From positions 1 through 64,000 of the forward strand of contig NZ_AGTR01000081.1 in assembly GCF_000235625.1 (NCBI RefSeq): a stretch of 64,000 nucleotides of DNA, written 5' to 3'. Below, piece by piece: positions 55,559 to 63,084 of this stretch; the stretch's first letter is position 1, and every line of letters starts with the position of its first letter. The notes under the pieces are model-generated. The model was not told the DNA's origin. It saw only the letters and a program-made list of their open reading frames with translations, and did not search any database. A program made the position numbers and the translations under genes. The DNA comes from Marinobacter manganoxydans MnI7-9. Lineage in GTDB: Bacteria; Pseudomonadota; Gammaproteobacteria; Pseudomonadales; Oleiphilaceae.

Positions 55559-56408
55559 TTTTCCGGACACGAACCTGGAACAACAACTGGAAAAGAAGCT
55601 GTACCGAACCCACGGAGCGCGGCTTGCTAGTCCGCCGGCACGAAAAGTGAGGGGGGTGTCCGATTCGTCGGAAAAGATGGAGCACAGTTTTGCCTGCATC
55701 GGTGAACGTTTCGTGGACATTCGCACTGCCTTAATGTCTCTTCGCTCAGGCTTGCCAGCAATCATCAATATTTTCATGATTATTGTTATGGTATTGGGTT
55801 GGGTTATTAGCTTTTTTTATTCAAAAGCACTGTTTGCGATGTTGATTGCTTTTGGGCCAGTCTGGGTGGCCGTCTATGTGTTCGAAATTTTTCTTCCCCT
55901 CACGTTGCCCGTCCGGATCGACCGAAAGGAAGGATTTGTTTACGTAGGGCATAGAGGGACGTTCTACCGGATTCCTTGGGACGAATTGGAAGTGACCTTT
56001 TCTTACAACTGGCAATATTTAGGCTCCGGGGTTGTATGGGAACGACAGTACTACGCCCACCTTTTTATGCGGGAAAAGCATTACTTTTGTGGAAAGCCCC
56101 CAAAGATGCCCCTGCAGCGGAAAAAAATATCTTCCGGTTTTAAAGAAGAACGTATTTACCAGAAATGGAATTTTATTGTCAGGTATTATGATGAAGGAAC
56201 CACTAGAGAGGACTTCGATAATCTTGCCTGGGTTAATTACGATTTCTATAAAGAGGATCTGAAAAAGAAATCAATTGGGATCAAAATTGTTGAGTGTTTG
56301 GGGGTCATTTTATTTGTTCCGAGTATTATTTGGTGGAATTTTACCCCCTTTAAATACAAATGGCCGAAGGAAATTGAAGCCATTTTCGGTAAAGCCAATT
56401 ACTACTAG
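55533..56408 (+). CDS. Probable immunity protein of the VasX-like effector (DUF6708-like membrane protein)
   Basis: A 291-residue protein with two adjacent membrane spans (about 75-122; INIFMIIVMVLGWVISFF and AMLIAFGPVWVAVYVFEIF), a cytosolic or periplasmic domain (GFVYVGHRGTFYRIPWDELEVTF), and a third span near 248-270. GAGGA precedes the ATG, which lies inside the toxin gene. It is clearly AT-rich compared with neighbours, consistent with horizontal arrival. Immunity against a membrane-active toxin is expected to be a membrane protein. The DUF6708 resemblance is from memory and unverified. Confidence 0.75.
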   Translation: MKDLPLKCDFPDTNLEQQLEKKLYRTHGARLASPPARKVRGVSDSSEKMEHSFACIGERFVDIRTALMSLRSGLPAIINIFMIIVMVLGWVISFFYSKALFAMLIAFGPVWVAVYVFEIFLPLTLPVRIDRKEGFVYVGHRGTFYRIPWDELEVTFSYNWQYLGSGVVWERQYYAHLFMREKHYFCGKPPKMPLQRKKISSGFKEERIYQKWNFIVRYYDEGTTREDFDNLAWVNYDFYKEDLKKKSIGIKIVECLGVILFVPSIIWWNFTPFKYKWPKEIEAIFGKANYY

Positions 56409-56428
56409 CCATTGAAAAGGAATTCGCG

Positions 56429-56878
56429 GTGTCTGTAAAAATCGCTCTAATGCTCCTCTGCCTTATTCCCCTCTCCACAAACGCCGGCGTCTACAAATGG
56501 GTCGATGCCAACGGTCAGACCCATTTCGGGGACCGTCCACCAGCTCAGGCAGCATCAAGTGAAGTTACGGTAAAGGCCGCCCCGGCCAGCGTGGATGCGG
56601 GAGCCCGGGAGCGGCATCAGAAGATGACCGAGTTTCTGGAGCAGCAGCAGGAAGAGCGTGAGACGCGGCAGGCTGCCAATGCCAAAGCCGAGGAGAAGGC
56701 GGAGAAGCAAGCCGAGCTGTGCAGAAAGCTTCGGGCGCGCCTCAAGTTTCTTGCCAGCGTTTCGACCTTCTACAACATCAACGATCAGGGCGAGCGGATT
56801 TATGTCAATGAGGCCGAGAATACCCGTATTCGTGAGGATTTCCGGGAAAAGGTGAGGAGCACCTGCGGAAACGACTAA
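56429..56878 (+). CDS. DUF4124 domain-containing exported protein
   Basis: A 149-residue protein with a signal peptide (IALMLLCLIPLSTNA), then the DUF4124 signature GVYKWVDANGQTHFGDRPPA and a Glu/Lys/Arg-rich coiled coil (about 75-110). The start is GTG at 56429 with AAGG upstream. The family is periplasmic and of unknown function, and common in Marinobacter and Pseudomonas. It returns to the window's normal base composition, marking the end of the effector cassette. Confidence 0.85.
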   Translation: MSVKIALMLLCLIPLSTNAGVYKWVDANGQTHFGDRPPAQAASSEVTVKAAPASVDAGARERHQKMTEFLEQQQEERETRQAANAKAEEKAEKQAELCRKLRARLKFLASVSTFYNINDQGERIYVNEAENTRIREDFREKVRSTCGND

Positions 56879-56955
56879 TACGCGGATGCTGACCAGGGGC
56901 GGAAAGGAAAGTCTGACCTCTGTAGGAAAAAGCAACTGAGAGCAAAGGAATTGCC

Positions 56956-57810
56956 ATGCCGTTTCGATTGTTCAGCGCCGCGCTGCCGGTGCTGATTTCC
57001 CTTCTGTTTTCCCCCGTGGCGGTAGCGAAACAGCCCGAGCTGACACTCGCCAACGTGTATCAAAAGGGCATGCCGCTGGACGGCTACTGGTTCAGTGAAA
57101 AGCTCGACGGGGTGCGAGCATACTGGACTGGCGAGCGATTTCTTTCCCGTGGCGGTCATGAGTATCGGGCACCCGGTTGGTTCACCAGAGGGTTTCCGGC
57201 ACGTCCCCTGGACGGTGAGCTCTGGATGGGGCGGGGCCGTTTTGCGGAATTGTCAGGGGCGGTGCGTCAGGTGGTGCCCGATGACAACGATTGGCGGCGG
57301 ATTCGGTTCATGGTGTTTGATCTTCCGGATAAGGAGGCAACCTTCGACCAACGTTTGGCCCGGCTGCGTGTATTAATCCAAGAGGTTGAATCACCCTACA
57401 TGGCGCTTGTCGATCAGCAACGGGCGAGCACCCATGAGAAACTGATGCAGCGTTTGGATAAGATCGTCGACGGCGGCGCAGAGGGTTTGATGTTGAAGCT
57501 GGGGTCCAGTCATTACCGAAGTGGGCGCTCCGATGATCTACTGAAAGTAAAACAGTATCAGGATGCCGAAGCGGTGGTTGTTCATCATCTGCCGGGAAAG
57601 GGCAAATACGAGGGGCTGATGGGGTCACTGCTGGTGGAGTTGGACGATGGCAGGCGATTCCGGATTGGTACGGGGTTCAGCGATTCCGAGCGAGCGTCTC
57701 CTCCGAGACCCGGAACCACGATCACATTCAAGCACTATGGCCTCACAGCCACGGGGCTGCCTCGCTTTGCCAGCTTTCTCCGTATCCGGAATGATGAACC
57801 TGCGCGGTAA
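56956..57810 (+). CDS. ligE: Secreted ATP-dependent DNA ligase (Lig E type)
   Basis: A 284-residue minimal ATP-dependent ligase with a signal peptide (ALPVLISLLFSPVAVA, cut before KQP). The nucleotidyl-transfer lysine is K49 in SEKLDGVRAYW, then LDGELWMGRG, MVFDLP, AEGLMLK and VKQYQDAEAVVVHH. The OB fold ends the protein. Lig E seals nicks using ATP and is placed in the periplasm, possibly acting on DNA during uptake or in biofilm. No zinc finger or BRCT domain is present, as usual for Lig E. Confidence 0.9.
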   Translation: MPFRLFSAALPVLISLLFSPVAVAKQPELTLANVYQKGMPLDGYWFSEKLDGVRAYWTGERFLSRGGHEYRAPGWFTRGFPARPLDGELWMGRGRFAELSGAVRQVVPDDNDWRRIRFMVFDLPDKEATFDQRLARLRVLIQEVESPYMALVDQQRASTHEKLMQRLDKIVDGGAEGLMLKLGSSHYRSGRSDDLLKVKQYQDAEAVVVHHLPGKGKYEGLMGSLLVELDDGRRFRIGTGFSDSERASPPRPGTTITFKHYGLTATGLPRFASFLRIRNDEPAR

Positions 57811-57925
57811 TTGAGCGCACAGGCTCACTGGCGCTTGACGGGGGTCAAGACTGGCAAGCGCAGCTAGCCATACACTGGAATGAGTCAAATACATCTCATC
57901 CCCCACAGTCATGGAGACTGCGCGA

Positions 57926-58183
57926 ATGTCCCTCGAAAAACACGATCTGATTCACGAACTGCCGGAATCCAAAGAAGCCATTCATCTTTTGAAAACCAAC
58001 AGCACTCACTTCGCCAAGCTGTTTGACGAATATCATGAAGTGGACCATGCCGTTCATCGCGTTGAAACGGGCGCTGAAAACACCTCCGATGAGTATCTGG
58101 AAAACCTCAAAAAGAAGCGGCTGAATCTGAAGGACCAGTTGTTTGCCATGATTCGCGAGTATGAGGCTTCGGCGGCTAGCTGA
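57926..58183 (+). CDS. YdcH family protein (DUF465)
   Basis: An 85-residue small helical protein. HDLIHELPESKEAIHLLKTNSTHFAKLFDEYHEVDHAVHRVE and the KKRLNLKDQLFAMI tail are family hallmarks. Function is unknown. The ATG at 57926 has GGAG 10 bases upstream; an earlier ATG at 57911 would give a 5-residue extension. Confidence 0.85.
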   Translation: MSLEKHDLIHELPESKEAIHLLKTNSTHFAKLFDEYHEVDHAVHRVETGAENTSDEYLENLKKKRLNLKDQLFAMIREYEASAAS

Positions 58184-58283
58184 GGGCAACCTGCCAGATA
58201 ATCCAGCATCGGCTGTCAATTGGCCGTAATCCTCCTTGGGGAGACTGTTGATAGGGTATCATCGGTCTCACAAGGAGGAGGTT

Positions 58284-59549
58284 ATGATGTTACGGATCCT
58301 TTCGGGGCTGGTGCTGTGCTCGGTACTTTCCCTGGTACAAGCGGCGACCGTTGAAGAGCTCTCCCCGCAATCAATTGCGCTGGCGCCTGAACAGTCGGAG
58401 CCCTCGGTCCATCTGGGACCACGGCCTTTCTGGCTGGTTGGTGCAATGGACGACAGTCCGCTCAAAGAGCGCCTGCAAGCCTGCAATACCGACACTGTCG
58501 AGAAAACGGATTTCTCCATCGGCCATCGTGGCGCGCCCCTGCAGTTTCCCGAACATACCCGTGAATCCTACATTGCGGCAGCGCGCATGGGTGCGGGTAT
58601 TCTGGAATGTGATGTCGCCTTCACCAGGGATCGGGAACTGGTTTGCCGACATGCCCAGGACGACCTTCATACCACCACCAATATCGTTGCCGTCCCTGCA
58701 TTGAACGCCAAGTGTACCCAGCCTTTTGTGCCCGCCGATCCTGCCACGGGCACGCCGGCACAGGCCGAGTGTCGCACCAGCGATATCACTCTGGCCGAGT
58801 TCAAGTCACTGGAGGGCAAGATGGATGCCCACAACCCAATGGCAACCACGCCGGAGGAATACCTGGCTGGCACCGCAGACTGGCGCACTGATCTCTACTC
58901 CAGCCGGGGCACCTTGATGACTCATCAGGAGAGCATCGAGTTGTTCAGGGCTCTGGGCGCGAAGTTCACTCCGGAATTGAAATCACCGGTGGTTGCTATG
59001 CCCTTTGAGGGGGATTACAGCCAGCAAGACTATGCCCGCCAAATGATCCAGGATTACATCGATGCCGGTGTGCAGCCGGAAGACGTCTGGCCCCAGTCCT
59101 TCAATTTGAAGGACGTTCTTTTCTGGGTAGACGAGATGCCGGAATTTGGTCGGCAAGCAGTCTTCCTCGACCAATCTGAGTCTACCCTTGTGAACGCGTC
59201 CGCAACCTATATGGCTTACCTTAAAAGTAGGGGTGTGAACATTCTGGCGCCGGCGCTCTGGAAGCTGCTGACTCTGGACAGCCAGAGGCAAATCGTTCCG
59301 TCCCGGTACGCGGAGAATGCGCGCGAAGCCGGCCTGGACCTGATTGCCTGGACCGTTGAGCGCAGCGGTCCGCTGGAAAAGGGCGGCGGCTGGTATTACC
59401 AGACGGTGACCGATGCCATTAACAACGACGGCGACGTGCTCACCGTGATCGATGTTCTGGCCCGTGAGGTAGGTGTGATTGGGGTTTTCTCGGATTGGCC
59501 GGCGACAACGACCTTCTATGCCAATTGTATGGGGTTGTCTAAGCATTGA
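58284..59549 (+). CDS. Exported glycerophosphodiester phosphodiesterase
   Basis: A 421-residue GDPD-family enzyme with a signal peptide ([15 protein letters not shown], cleaved before ATVEE). The catalytic [17 protein letters not shown] holds the histidine/arginine and glutamate, [29 protein letters not shown] the metal-binding residues, and [11 protein letters not shown] the C-terminal block. It releases glycerol-3-phosphate from glycerophosphodiesters in the periplasm or outside, providing phosphate and carbon. AAGGAGGAG lies upstream of the ATG. Confidence 0.9.
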   Translation: MMLRILSGLVLCSVLSLVQAATVEELSPQSIALAPEQSEPSVHLGPRPFWLVGAMDDSPLKERLQACNTDTVEKTDFSIGHRGAPLQFPEHTRESYIAAARMGAGILECDVAFTRDRELVCRHAQDDLHTTTNIVAVPALNAKCTQPFVPADPATGTPAQAECRTSDITLAEFKSLEGKMDAHNPMATTPEEYLAGTADWRTDLYSSRGTLMTHQESIELFRALGAKFTPELKSPVVAMPFEGDYSQQDYARQMIQDYIDAGVQPEDVWPQSFNLKDVLFWVDEMPEFGRQAVFLDQSESTLVNASATYMAYLKSRGVNILAPALWKLLTLDSQRQIVPSRYAENAREAGLDLIAWTVERSGPLEKGGGWYYQTVTDAINNDGDVLTVIDVLAREVGVIGVFSDWPATTTFYANCMGLSKH

Positions 59550-59644
59550 GGTAGGGACGGCGCAGCGCCAAGTTGGCCCCCCGGAGAGAATGTGAATCTA
59601 TGGCCTGTTTCTCCGGAGGACAGACAATAGCGCTCCTGAGCTCT

Positions 59645-59697
59645 TGTTCACTTAAAAGTCTTGTTCATTATTAATGAACAGTGCTATTTTGTGAACA
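59645..59697. promoter_or_regulatory. Nested inverted-repeat operator before the AbiE-like operon
   Basis: A perfect 19-base palindrome TGTTCATTATTAATGAACA lies at 59662-59680. Around it is an outer pair of matching half-sites, TGTTCAC at 59645 and GTGAACA at 59691. A candidate -35 TTGTTC at 59661 and -10 TATTTT at 59685 (18 bases apart) would lie inside the operator, so binding would block transcription. AbiEi antitoxins repress their own promoters by binding inverted repeats, so this is the likely target of the first gene. Confidence 0.65.
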
Positions 59698-59713
59698 TAA
59701 TGTTGGAGAGGCT

Positions 59714-60769
59714 ATGAAACCATCAATCAACGAGCGCGCATTTCTAAGCCAGGCAATCCGCGCGTTCCATCAAGAGACAGGTTTAGACTTACACCCTACT
59801 GTCGAGAGTGAAGTGATGCCCTGCTCTGATGGCCTCATTCTTGAACTGGGCGATACGGGCATCCAGTACAGCGTTGAGCTGAAGCGCTGGGCGCAGCAGG
59901 CGAATATAGGCACTATTGTCGCTCAGCTACGGCGAATGCCGCCGCCCGCATTGCTGGTCGCTGATTACGTAAACCCGAATATGGCAGACCGCCTTCGAGA
60001 AGCCGGCGCACAGTTCATTGACGCCGCCGGCAATGCTTATCTGAACGAAAAGACATTCTTCATCTTCGTAAAAGGTAATCGCAAAAGGCCGGTTCATGCA
60101 TCAGCAAGGAAAACCTCCCGAGCCTTTAATTCATCTGGTTTAAAGCTGATTTTCAGTTTTCTAATGGACCCTCATCTGGTCGGTGAAACTTATCGAAAAA
60201 TGGCAGAAGTCAGCGGTGTTTCCCTCGGAGCCATCGGCTGGGTTCTGAATGACCTGAAAGACAAGGGCTATGTTCGAGAACATGGAAAGAAGGGCGCAAG
60301 GTCACTTGAGAACCCTATGGGGCTGCTTGATCGCTGGGCCGAGTCCTACCCGGAAAAACTGCTACCCGAGTTGGACATGGGGCTATTTCAGGCAACCTCT
60401 GCGATGCCGTGGAAGAAAATCCGGCCGGAGCTTCTGGGTGGGTGTTGGGGCGGGGAAGTTGCCGTCTCTCGGCTGGGCAACTATCTGTCGCCTGCCCAGG
60501 GGACTATTTATCTGCCCCGAGAAAAGCTGAAAAGCTTGGTGATGGAATATAGGCTTCGTAAAAGCCCGGGCAATTCACCCAATACGTCCGAGACATTGCA
60601 GATCAACGAGAAATTCTGGCTCGCTGATTCACTCAACGTAAACCAAACTCCTGGGATTGCCCCAGATATTCTTGTCTATGCTGACCTCCTGATGACCGGC
60701 GACTCGCGTAACCTGGAAGCAGCGGAGCGGCTTTATGCCCAGATTAAAGATCGATTCCAAGAATATTGA
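59714..60769 (+). CDS. AbiEi-like type IV antitoxin with nuclease-like N-terminus
   Basis: A 351-residue protein. Residues ~15-110 contain SDGLILELGDTGIQYSVELKRW with an ExK-like pattern, then ALLVADYVNPNMADRLREAGAQFIDAAGNAYL, a layout seen in restriction-endonuclease-like folds. A winged-helix DNA-binding part follows (LVGETYRKMAEVSGVSLGAIGWVLNDLKDKGYVREHG). It precedes and overlaps an AbiEii-type nucleotidyltransferase by 35 bases. In AbiE pairs the first protein is the DNA-binding antitoxin. ATG 59714 is chosen for GGAGAGG upstream. The nuclease-like reading is tentative. Confidence 0.7.
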   Translation: MKPSINERAFLSQAIRAFHQETGLDLHPTVESEVMPCSDGLILELGDTGIQYSVELKRWAQQANIGTIVAQLRRMPPPALLVADYVNPNMADRLREAGAQFIDAAGNAYLNEKTFFIFVKGNRKRPVHASARKTSRAFNSSGLKLIFSFLMDPHLVGETYRKMAEVSGVSLGAIGWVLNDLKDKGYVREHGKKGARSLENPMGLLDRWAESYPEKLLPELDMGLFQATSAMPWKKIRPELLGGCWGGEVAVSRLGNYLSPAQGTIYLPREKLKSLVMEYRLRKSPGNSPNTSETLQINEKFWLADSLNVNQTPGIAPDILVYADLLMTGDSRNLEAAERLYAQIKDRFQEY

Positions 60770-61604
60770 TCCGACTCAATTGAAGACCTACGGAGCCATC
60801 AAGTGTGTCGCCGTGGATCAGGATGTGCCATTCATCATTGTCGGCGCCTCCGCCCGTGATCTGGTAATGCATCACGCCTATGGAGCACCCATTCAACGGG
60901 CAACAATGGATATCGATCTTGCCGTTCAGGTCCCGGATTGGGCTGATTTTGAACGCATCCGCGATAGTTTGATTGGCAAAGGTTATACCAAAACCGATCT
61001 CCCTCATCGTTTGCACGGCCCGAACGGCGCACCCATCGACATTCTTCCTTTTGGAGCTGTTGAAAGTGACGATTCAGTTATTCAATGGCCGCCTTCTGGC
61101 GAAGTGCAAATGAGCGTGGTCGGTTTTCAGGATGCCCTGAATAACGCCGACTGGTTGATGATAGCAGCAGAGTCAGAGTCAGAGTCAGAGTCAGAGCTGG
61201 AGTTGCCTGTTGCCAGTCCTCAGGGATTGGCCCTTCTGAAACTGGTGGCCTGGTCCGAAAGAGATGCGCAAACAAGACGCAAAGACGCGGCCGATATCGC
61301 TTATCTGGCATCCAACTATGAAAATATTCCTGGCCAGATGGACCGGCTTTTCGAACAGCATGAAAGCATCCTCGAAGCCTACGGCTGGGATACGAGACTT
61401 GCGGGCGCTCAGTTGCTCGGCAAGGAAACGGCACAGATTGCCAACAAATCAACGATGAAAGTCCTGCGACGCCTGCTCAGTAAGGATCTGATTGCCAACC
61501 TGACTAGGGATTCGGGCAACACGTGCGGCGATTTCACCGAAGAAGTTGTGTCAGCGTTTATTGGCGGACTTTTTGGCTCAGAAGTAACAAATGTACAAAA
61601 TTGA
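60735..61604 (+). CDS. AbiEii/AbiGii-type nucleotidyltransferase toxin
   Basis: A 289-residue nucleotidyltransferase-fold protein. IIVGASARDLVMH and RATMDIDLAVQV supply the G-S and D-x-D residues of the active site, and GLALLKLVAWSERDAQTRRKDAADIAYL is the family's second conserved block. Characterised relatives transfer nucleotides to RNA and stop growth until the antitoxin is made; phage defence by abortive infection is the known role of AbiE. It overlaps the antitoxin gene by 35 bases. A Ser-Glu repeat tract lies at about residues 145-155. Confidence 0.8.
   Translation: MPRLKIDSKNIDPTQLKTYGAIKCVAVDQDVPFIIVGASARDLVMHHAYGAPIQRATMDIDLAVQVPDWADFERIRDSLIGKGYTKTDLPHRLHGPNGAPIDILPFGAVESDDSVIQWPPSGEVQMSVVGFQDALNNADWLMIAAESESESESELELPVASPQGLALLKLVAWSERDAQTRRKDAADIAYLASNYENIPGQMDRLFEQHESILEAYGWDTRLAGAQLLGKETAQIANKSTMKVLRRLLSKDLIANLTRDSGNTCGDFTEEVVSAFIGGLFGSEVTNVQN
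61168..61196 (+). repeat. Hexanucleotide microsatellite inside the nucleotidyltransferase gene
   Basis: CAGAGT is repeated four times perfectly with a fifth partial copy, encoding alternating Ser and Glu. Because the unit is six bases, copy-number change would alter length by two residues without shifting the frame. Confidence 0.85.
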
Positions 61605-61974
61605 CTCAGAAGCCAACCGCATAACACCAATGGCGGTAACTTCTCAGAATGCAAGATTTTAGAGCGAAATCACTGTCAGGAATGGCTCGAAAACGCTCCC
61701 GAAGCCTTCGGCGAAGAGCTTCCGATTATCCAGAAAGAGTTCGACGGTTTTGAAGATACCCGTGGACGCCGAGATTCACTTGTTCTCGACAAAGACGGCA
61801 ACCTGGTCATTATCGAAAAGAAGCTGGATGACATCCGATCGTTATGTGGTCTGGCAGGCGCTGAAGTACGGCGGCTACTCCGCGAATCTGAGCAGTTCCT
61901 AGCGCCTGATATTCGTGGCGGCTAAATTCCGCAAAGAAGTCACCAATGTGGTGTTATGGCTCAGCCAGTTCTGA
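61591..61974 (+). pseudogene. Decayed nuclease gene (DUF4268/NucS-like), former third cistron
   Basis: Fragments in three frames spell a coherent protein. MYKIDSEANRITPM starts at 61591, inside the toxin stop. A shift follows near 61640, then KILERNHCQEWLENAPEAFGEELPIIQKEFDGFEDTRG and DKDGNLVIIEKKLDD (61653-61832). A one-base insertion near 61833 leads to RYVVWQALKYGGYSANLS, ending at a TAG at 61900. Finally LIFVAAKFRKEVTNVVLWLSQF (61906-61974) resumes in the same frame. The parts match a PD-(D/E)xK-type endonuclease-like family, with IEKK in place of the usual IExK. A middle segment and the C-terminus are missing. Confidence 0.75.
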
Positions 61975-62299
61975 TTGCATTCTCTTCCTTGCGCTTGTCT
62001 TCTACCGCCTGACACGGCCGGTTTCCTCCAGAAAACGGCAAAAAGGGGTAGAGGCGCAATCAGGTTTAGGTATCGATGCCATTCGCAATCTGATCAAAGC
62101 CAATCCCCTGGAGGCCGCGTTGATGGCGTTCGCAGTGGGTATCGCAGAGCAGAAGGATCCCAGGCTCAAATCATTGCTGATGGAAGGTGGCATGGTGCTG
62201 ATGAAACGGGCCGAGTCGTCTGACCCCGACCGGGTCGTTGCATATAAGACTCCCGAGAACGAGAGTGAAACCAAGCCAGATTCTAATACCCCTCAATAA
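61946..62299 (+). CDS. Uncharacterised ORF, possibly a truncated gene fused to relic sequence
   Basis: A 117-codon frame. Its first ~40 codons overlap the nuclease relic and look like out-of-frame translation. Residues ~41-95 (GIDAIRNLIKANPLEAALMAFAVGIAEQKDPRLKSLLMEGG) are helical and look protein-like, with a Pro/Glu-rich tail. No ribosome-binding site stands out and no start fits the protein-like part well. It may be a 5'-truncated remnant. No family was recognised. Confidence 0.3.
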   Translation: MWCYGSASSDCILFLALVFYRLTRPVSSRKRQKGVEAQSGLGIDAIRNLIKANPLEAALMAFAVGIAEQKDPRLKSLLMEGGMVLMKRAESSDPDRVVAYKTPENESETKPDSNTPQ

Positions 62300-62349
62300 G
62301 TCAAAGTTGTTGTTTTTTCGAGGTTAATTGCGGATTACGGGATCTTAGT

Positions 62350-62364
62350 CCGGGTTTAACCCGG
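62350..62364. promoter_or_regulatory. Palindrome upstream of the beta-barrel gene
   Basis: CCGGGTTTAACCCGG is an inverted repeat with 7-base arms and a single central base, about 100 bases before the outer-membrane protein start. It could be an operator or a hairpin; there is no T-tract to make it a terminator. Confidence 0.35.
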
Positions 62365-62465
62365 TAGGGCAGGAATTCCTAGTAGGGTGAGTTCAGGTAA
62401 TTGAAAGGCAACTTTCGATTTCCATGGAATGAAAGGATATTTGAACTCATTAGGAGGAACGCCCT

Positions 62466-63044
62466 ATGAATTCCGCAATCCGTATTACCAGCGCCGCACT
62501 GTTCACAGCCTCGCTTGTTACTGCGCCCGTCGCTTTAGCTCAGAGCAACGCGGAGAGGGACCAGTCAGGCCCCTATGTCAGCGGCAGTTACGGTGGCTAC
62601 AAATCACACGGCGGCGAGTTCGAGGATGAAAACGATCTGCTTGGCGCCGCTGTCGGCTACCAGTTCAATCCGTTTTTTGCCCTGGAGGCCGAATACATTG
62701 ATTTCGGCAACTTTGGCGAGGACGAGGTTGAAGGCAAGCTGAAAGGCTTTGGCCTGAGCGCTGTTGGCCGTCTGCCTCTGACCGATAGCTTCGGCGTCTA
62801 TGGTAAGGCCGGCGCGTTTGCGTCTGCGTTTGATGTTGATGCATTCAACGCAAGTGAAACCTACGATGAAGTATCGCCCTTTGTCGGCGCCGGTGTGGAT
62901 TTCCGGGTAACGCCCGCGCTGACGGCATTCGCGGAATACAATCGCTACAACGTCGACATTGATAAAGAGGACTTCAACGGCCAGGTAACCAACAGCGGTC
63001 CGGAGTTTGATACCGGTCGGGTCGGCCTGAAACATCAGTTCTGA
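62466..63044 (+). CDS. Outer-membrane beta-barrel protein (OmpA-like barrel)
   Basis: A 192-residue protein with a signal peptide (ITSAALFTASLVTAPVALA, cut before QSN). The mature part alternates polar and aromatic residues in strands (GPYVSGSYGGYKSH, LLGAAVGYQFNPFFALEAEYIDFGNF, SPFVGAGVDFRVTPALTAFAEYNRYNV) and ends with phenylalanine (LKHQF), as outer-membrane barrels do. It is the size of an eight-strand barrel without a peptidoglycan domain. TTAGGAGG lies before the ATG. Confidence 0.88.
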   Translation: MNSAIRITSAALFTASLVTAPVALAQSNAERDQSGPYVSGSYGGYKSHGGEFEDENDLLGAAVGYQFNPFFALEAEYIDFGNFGEDEVEGKLKGFGLSAVGRLPLTDSFGVYGKAGAFASAFDVDAFNASETYDEVSPFVGAGVDFRVTPALTAFAEYNRYNVDIDKEDFNGQVTNSGPEFDTGRVGLKHQF

Positions 63045-63053
63045 TGAGTGCAG

Positions 63054-63084
63054 GGCGCAGCGCGGGGCTGCGCCTTTCTCTTTT
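63054..63084 (+). terminator. Rho-independent terminator of the beta-barrel gene
   Basis: GGCGCAGC pairs with GCTGCGCC around a GCGGG loop, followed by TTTCTCTTTT. It lies 10 bases after the stop and just before the convergent cysteine synthase end. Confidence 0.85.

Noticed and set aside
59581-59616. Hairpin CCGGAGA...TCTCCGG after the phosphodiesterase gene
   Set aside because: Seven-base stem with a large loop and no T-tract; too weak to call a terminator.
62429-62629. Open frame overlapping the start of the beta-barrel gene
   Set aside because: It is out of frame with the clear signal peptide and barrel protein and has no protein-like features.
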